In this document: piece by piece, positions 24,801-27,496 of the stretch | How the letters are laid out: every line of letters begins with the position of its first letter | How positions within the stretch are numbered: position 1 is the first letter of the stretch | NCBI GenBank assembly: GCA_039208045.1 | Contig: JBCCRH010000022.1 | Location: 1-27,496, forward strand | Source: JBCCRH01 sp039208045 | Lineage (GTDB): Bacteria > Bacteroidota > Bacteroidia > Chitinophagales > Saprospiraceae | Direction of reading: 5' to 3' | DNA length: 27,496 nucleotides | Notes under the pieces: generated by a model | What the model saw: the letters and a program-made list of their open reading frames with translations, nothing else | Told to the model about the DNA's origin: nothing | Database searches by the model: none | Program-made: the position numbers and the translations under genes

Positions 24801-25298
24801 TATCGCCGTAATTTTGCAGATGGCAAACTTTACTGGGTAGGCCCCAACGAACAGGGCGAAATTGTGGTACTGCCTGTCGTCATTTTTGTTAATGATTTGC
24901 TCAGTTCGCTCGCTGTATTTCAGTCGCTCACAGCAGATATGATTGATTATATCGTTATCCAGAATACGTACATTGGGGTCTATACCCGCAAAAATGGCCC
25001 GCGCTCCCTACAGGCTAGCTTGCAAAATGGCATCCTAAACTTCTCCCATCGTCCATACGACCCTATTCCTTCTTTTGAAGGGCCCGACTATACTACCCCC
25101 AAGCCAATCCATCAAAAACCCGACCTGCGCACTTGTCTGCACTGGTCGCCCCGATTAAGGTTTGATGCTACGGGCAAAGCGCAGGTGCGCTTCTTTGCAG
25201 CGGATACGCCGGGAATGTATGAGGTACGTATCGAAGGGGTGTTGCCGGATGGCCAAATAGTGTCGGTCTTGGAGACGATTGAGATTCGGGAGGATTAG
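21864..25298 (+). CDS. Surface protein with carboxypeptidase-regulatory-like, MG2-like and plug-like regions
   Basis: 1144 residues. A signal peptide covers about 1-24. Residues about 26-105 are a CarboxypepD_reg-like beta-sandwich (IQGRILDAQTNAPIFNAFIF, DLEGYFQLDL, LVVSHINYERI). About 375-475 is MG2-like (REKVFVLTNKPYYSHRDTIW), followed by macroglobulin-like sandwiches (AFFPEGGVLVENVPNTLAF, LPLAVEGQIVDG). Around residue 930 comes LDEIVVKGRRPGKRY, which resembles the start of a TonB plug domain. Near the C-terminus is the beta-sandwich LRFDATGKAQVRFFAADTPG. No TonB-dependent beta-barrel follows, so this is not a transporter. It matches a group of large Bacteroidota outer-membrane or periplasmic proteins of unknown function, perhaps binding proteins or polysaccharides. 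Its stop overlaps the convergent response-regulator gene by 4 bases. Confidence 0.82.
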   Translation: MRPNYIFLFCLGIAYFLNVGTLSSQSIQGRILDAQTNAPIFNAFIFIDNSSIGTTTDLEGYFQLDLKEVPTTELVVSHINYERITLTLDRTWQNGQAIYLESSAMEIGEVMVASKKSKKRDRWIKSFEDAFLGTSDNREEVSILNPEVLLFQEDTLGLHAMATDQILIQNDALGYQLRFYLDSFIQQKDNLVLYTGKVFFEDQLYEQPDTNNVLNARATAFAASRQAFFQQLLQGSYNKRTYQIGVSDFSESNKPPKFERLKQSDIQLTAGPIYDTLRISEQVGSLNGHLTIRHKRKNRWRSWYPVSYLKPYDGYYLVAPNGELANSHRVEEAGYWAKLRIADLMPVNYGQQTLLAAKATPTNLLDSLIAYQQKVNREKVFVLTNKPYYSHRDTIWFSSFLLDGYTHEAATPSQVLHVDLINANGELMDSRTLHAAKGLDGAFVLPEDSPGGVYQLRAYTNYMLGFEHKQLFQKAIPIYNFSQEEALSALPWQSEPTTSVELAFFPEGGVLVENVPNTLAFTVRDNRGLPLAVEGQIVDGQQRVVSAFNTYFDGIGLMNLRPMKGSSYFASVTYADSTYLFPFPAAQAEGISLNVNASQEEVIYFKVLADEETDLSDTYIIGQTRGAIFGMYEKLKAGRSISLDRNAIPTGIGQLSLFTAQGELLAECLFYNPPSDEASLKVNAPYAYHRPRQEVVLDVELLDSYELADFNKVQLAVTVTDQSVVPNPLVVDNMQRSLLLDTELSNTPYWPLNALGAEAVRAQFYTNLHLMTQQLPHYDWKKLQQKSDWSSVHMPETGFSVKGYTTKKDSEQRVRSNLMLTVLEPNFYASNTISDAEGNFRFDNLPMLDSTNFNLQGRLTTVSAASNVAFTPEGNKDLSFHLTTTDKPSIELLPNATVFQARQRDSIVQVFLAKAKRRALLDSVFRPTWEVDLDEIVVKGRRPGKRYVPSGAYDVNQMDWIPPEQTAFSLLTRLRPRKNYRRNFADGKLYWVGPNEQGEIVVLPVVIFVNDLLSSLAVFQSLTADMIDYIVIQNTYIGVYTRKNGPRSLQASLQNGILNFSHRPYDPIPSFEGPDYTTPKPIHQKPDLRTCLHWSPRLRFDATGKAQVRFFAADTPGMYEVRIEGVLPDGQIVSVLETIEIRED

Positions 25299-25936
25299 TG
25301 AAGCAGGCCAAACTCAAAGGCTTTCTTCACTAGTCCCGCCACATTTTTGGCGTTCAGCTTACGCAAAAGGTTCTTACGATGAGAAACTACGGTAGTAGAA
25401 GACACAAATAGCTTGGCAGCAATTTCATCCGTAGTATATTCATCTACAATGAGTGCGAGCACTTCTTTCTCTCGGCGCGTGAGCTTTTGGATAAAATCCG
25501 AAATCTTGGGCTTTTTGATGGGCGTAGTGCCAGCGCGTAGGTTGTCCAGCACCTCTTGGCTAAAGTAGCGCTCTCCTCTACCCACTGTATCTATAGCTTT
25601 TAGCAATTCGTCGCGGCCTGTATTTTTTAGTAAATATCCATCAGCGCCTGCTTTGATCATTTTATTGATATAGCCTGGATTATCATACATCGTCAGGGCA
25701 ATCACTTTAACGGATTCCTTTTGGGATTTTAGCGTTTTGCACACTTCAAAACCACTCATATCTGGCAGATTAATATCTAAAAGCACTAGATCAACCGGCG
25801 AAGAGAGGGCCAATGCTAGCGTAGTCGCTCCATTTTGTGCTTCCAGCAACTCCCCCACTTGCGGCTCTCCCTCCAATAGATTGCGTAAGCCGTCAATAAT
25901 AATTTGGTGATCGTCTACGATCAAGATATTCATCAT
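25295..25936 (-). CDS. NarL/LuxR-family response regulator
   Basis: 213 residues. The receiver domain (about 1-120) has all phosphorylation-site residues: Asp8/Asp9 (ILIVDDH), phospho-acceptor Asp54 (LVLLDINLPDMSG), Thr82 (ALTMYD) and Lys104 (YLLKNTG). The LuxR-type helix-turn-helix (about 148-208) includes LTRREKEVLALIVDEYTTDE, VSSTTVVSHRKNLLRKL and the final VKKAFEFGLL. It is predicted to bind DNA when phosphorylated by the adjacent kinase. Start and stop codons of the pair overlap (ATGATGA), so they are translationally coupled. An alternative start one codon later (25933) is possible. Targets are unknown. Confidence 0.96.
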   Translation of the reverse strand: MMNILIVDDHQIIIDGLRNLLEGEPQVGELLEAQNGATTLALALSSPVDLVLLDINLPDMSGFEVCKTLKSQKESVKVIALTMYDNPGYINKMIKAGADGYLLKNTGRDELLKAIDTVGRGERYFSQEVLDNLRAGTTPIKKPKISDFIQKLTRREKEVLALIVDEYTTDEIAAKLFVSSTTVVSHRKNLLRKLNAKNVAGLVKKAFEFGLLH

Positions 25937-27496
25937 AAGGCATCGTTTTCGAGTGGAATACGAATGGTAAAGGTACTACCTTGACCAATAGTAGATTCCA
26001 TTTCAAACTGTCCGTTTAAATATTCTACCCGCGACTGGATATTTTTTAGGCCAATGCCATCTTTTTTGGCTGCTAAATCAAAGCCCTTTCCATTGTCTTC
26101 TACCGTCAGCTCCACCTGCTCTGGCTCTGCAATAATTTGTACAATCACCTCTGATGCCTCTGCATGTTTGATGATATTTTTGAGCAATTCTTGTACGCTG
26201 CGATACAAGCTAACTTTCAGCGCATCGCCTTCAATCAACTCCACCTCAAAGGGAATGAAAGAAATGTCCAGCTCATGAGTATTCGCTACGCTCGTACATA
26301 ACCGCTGCACAGCGCTATCAAATCCTTCTTCCTCTAACACGTAAGGAAGCATATCATGAGAAATTTCCCGTACCGTTCGGCAGGCTTGGTCAATCAATTG
26401 CTCTGCTTTCTGATAGTGATTCGAATTAGACACCCCGGGTAGCACCTTCTGTATGCCGTTGATTTGCATCTTAACCGTTGCCAATAGCACCCCCAAGCCA
26501 TCATGTAATTCCTGCGCCACCCGCTTGCGCTCTTTCTCTTCCCCCGCAATTAGGGCCTTCAGTTGCTGCGCTTCCTGCTCCTTTTCCATCACTTGGATGC
26601 GCTGCGCCAGCAGTTGCTTATTTTTAGTATTCCGAAATTGTAAGAACCCAGCCAGTAACACCGCCAAGGCAATACCCACAATCAGCAAAAGTAGCTGAAA
26701 GTTTTGAGCTTGCAATTTGTTGGTTTGCTGCGCATTGGTCGCCTGTTGCTCCGCCAGTTGTTTTTTGGTTTCTGCCGTTTGAAACTGAATTTCCAGTTGT
26801 TCCACTTCCCTGGCAATTTCCACCGACTGAATCGAATATTTGATAGCGGTATATACTTTAAAGTGGTAGAGCGCCGTCTCGTAGTTCCCTTCTTTTTGGT
26901 AGGCTTTCGCCAAAAGTTCGTGGGAGCGTTGCAGGTGGTTTTGAGCGCCCATTTGCATACTTTCTGCTTCACATTGTTGCAGTAGCGACAAGGCATATTT
27001 GCTATTGCCTTCCAGCAGTTCCAGCTCTGCCAGTAGCAGCATGGCTTGTAAACTCCCTAGCCGATCAGCTGTATTTTCGCGTACGCGAAAAGCATCTCGC
27101 AGATAGGCCCTTGCGGCCTGTAAGTAGCCCTTATCTGTCTGTTCTTTGCTCAGTAAGAGCAGCACGCGTGCAGCAAGAATTGGTAGCTTGAGCGCCTTAT
27201 ACTGATCAAAAGCTGTTCGCAAATAATCGAGTCCGGTGCTAATAGAATCCAAGTGCAGATGGCTTTCGCCCAAAAGCTCTTTATTTTGTGCCTGATTAAA
27301 TTGCACCCCACGCTCTTCAGCCAAGCGCAGTCCTCGGTGAGCATAAAAACGTACCTTTTCCCATCGTTTTTGTTTCGCAAAAACCGTAGCAATAGAAGTA
27401 TACAAATCCAACAATGCAAACGGATCATTCGCCGCCTCAGCCAACCCAATCGCTTCCATCAAGCGCCCCTGCGCCTCCGCAAAATCCCCACGCTCT
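25933..27496 (-). CDS. TPR-containing sensor histidine kinase (N-terminus outside window)
   Basis: The frame is open to the right edge, continuing upstream of the internal start candidates (ERGDFAEAQGRLMEAIGLAE), so the gene starts beyond the window. The visible 520 or so residues hold several tetratricopeptide repeats (ALLDLYTSIATVFAKQKRW, LLGESHLHLDSISTGLDYL, YALSLLQQCEAES, ELLAKAYQKEGNYETALYHF), then a coiled coil and one transmembrane helix (LLLLIVGIALAVLLAGFLQF). Next is a HisKA_3 dimerisation domain with the phospho-accepting His in VAQELHDGLG (codon at 26503-26505) and an HATPase with N box (LLKNIIKHA), G1 box (VEDNGKGFD) and G2 box (GIGLKNI, GQGSTFTI). TPRs in the periplasm would sense the signal. 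It is encoded upstream of, and overlaps by 4 bases, its partner response regulator. Confidence 0.94.
   Translation of the reverse strand, partial: ERGDFAEAQGRLMEAIGLAEAANDPFALLDLYTSIATVFAKQKRWEKVRFYAHRGLRLAEERGVQFNQAQNKELLGESHLHLDSISTGLDYLRTAFDQYKALKLPILAARVLLLLSKEQTDKGYLQAARAYLRDAFRVRENTADRLGSLQAMLLLAELELLEGNSKYALSLLQQCEAESMQMGAQNHLQRSHELLAKAYQKEGNYETALYHFKVYTAIKYSIQSVEIAREVEQLEIQFQTAETKKQLAEQQATNAQQTNKLQAQNFQLLLLIVGIALAVLLAGFLQFRNTKNKQLLAQRIQVMEKEQEAQQLKALIAGEEKERKRVAQELHDGLGVLLATVKMQINGIQKVLPGVSNSNHYQKAEQLIDQACRTVREISHDMLPYVLEEEGFDSAVQRLCTSVANTHELDISFIPFEVELIEGDALKVSLYRSVQELLKNIIKHAEASEVIVQIIAEPEQVELTVEDNGKGFDLAAKKDGIGLKNIQSRVEYLNGQFEMESTIGQGSTFTIRIPLENDAL

Noticed and set aside
21864..25298. 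TonB-dependent receptor (SusC-like) annotation for the MG2-like protein
   Set aside because: Although a plug-like DEIVVKGRR segment is present, no beta-barrel of several hundred residues follows it and the N-terminal part is macroglobulin-like.

Overview
The window looks like chromosomal DNA of a marine or aquatic Bacteroidota, most likely Saprospiria or a neighbouring class (inference). The evidence is of four kinds. There are two kinds of type IX secretion (T9SS) C-terminal tails: a type A tail on a nuclease and a gliding-motility/type B tail on a giant Ig-repeat protein. There is a large MG2/carboxypeptidase-regulatory-like surface protein. An ECF sigma factor, a HEAT-repeat anti-sigma and a DUF4097-like protein form one operon. 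Start codons lack Shine-Dalgarno sequences. I see no rRNA, tRNA, CRISPR array, integrase or transposase.

Layout. 1-2690 (-): 5'-terminal part of a secreted BNR/VPS10-like beta-propeller protein that runs off the left edge. 2740-3071 (-): a YefM-type antitoxin whose YoeB toxin has been deleted down to its last 28 codons. 3072-3366: non-coding, with a candidate operator and a hairpin-bearing sequence. 3367-3846 (-): four-helix membrane protein, tightly divergent from 3862-5853 (+), a secreted endonuclease/exonuclease/phosphatase-family nuclease. 10118-5927 (-): an S15/CocE-type hydrolase followed by a GH113-like lipoprotein, probably one operon. 10201-12287 (+): ECF sigma, zinc-finger/HEAT anti-sigma and DUF4097-like protein, with 1-nt gaps. 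12359-14071 (+): a class C beta-lactamase-fold serine hydrolase. 14072-14715: an unusual array of hairpin elements and duplicated gene tails. 14716-16150 (+): xseA-xseB (exonuclease VII). 16152-16580 (-): small membrane protein. 16600-21648 (-): giant T9SS cargo with about twelve Ig-like domains. 21864-25298 (+): MG2/plug-like surface protein. 25295-27496 (-): LuxR-type response regulator and its TPR sensor kinase, the kinase running off the right edge.

How the genes fit together. Most products are exported: secreted polymer-degrading or peptide-processing enzymes (nuclease, S15 hydrolase, GH113-like lipoprotein, serine hydrolase) and large surface proteins, typical of a predatory or polymer-scavenging lifestyle. 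Two signalling modules (ECF sigma/anti-sigma and histidine kinase/response regulator) are embedded among them, but nothing in the sequence shows which genes they control.

The most unusual stretch is 14028-14680. A 100-150 nt element with nested inverted repeats occurs three times, each time just after a copy of the C-terminal end of the same serine-hydrolase gene. One copy carries its central hairpin loop as the reverse complement. The second notable item is the YefM antitoxin left beside a YoeB stump.
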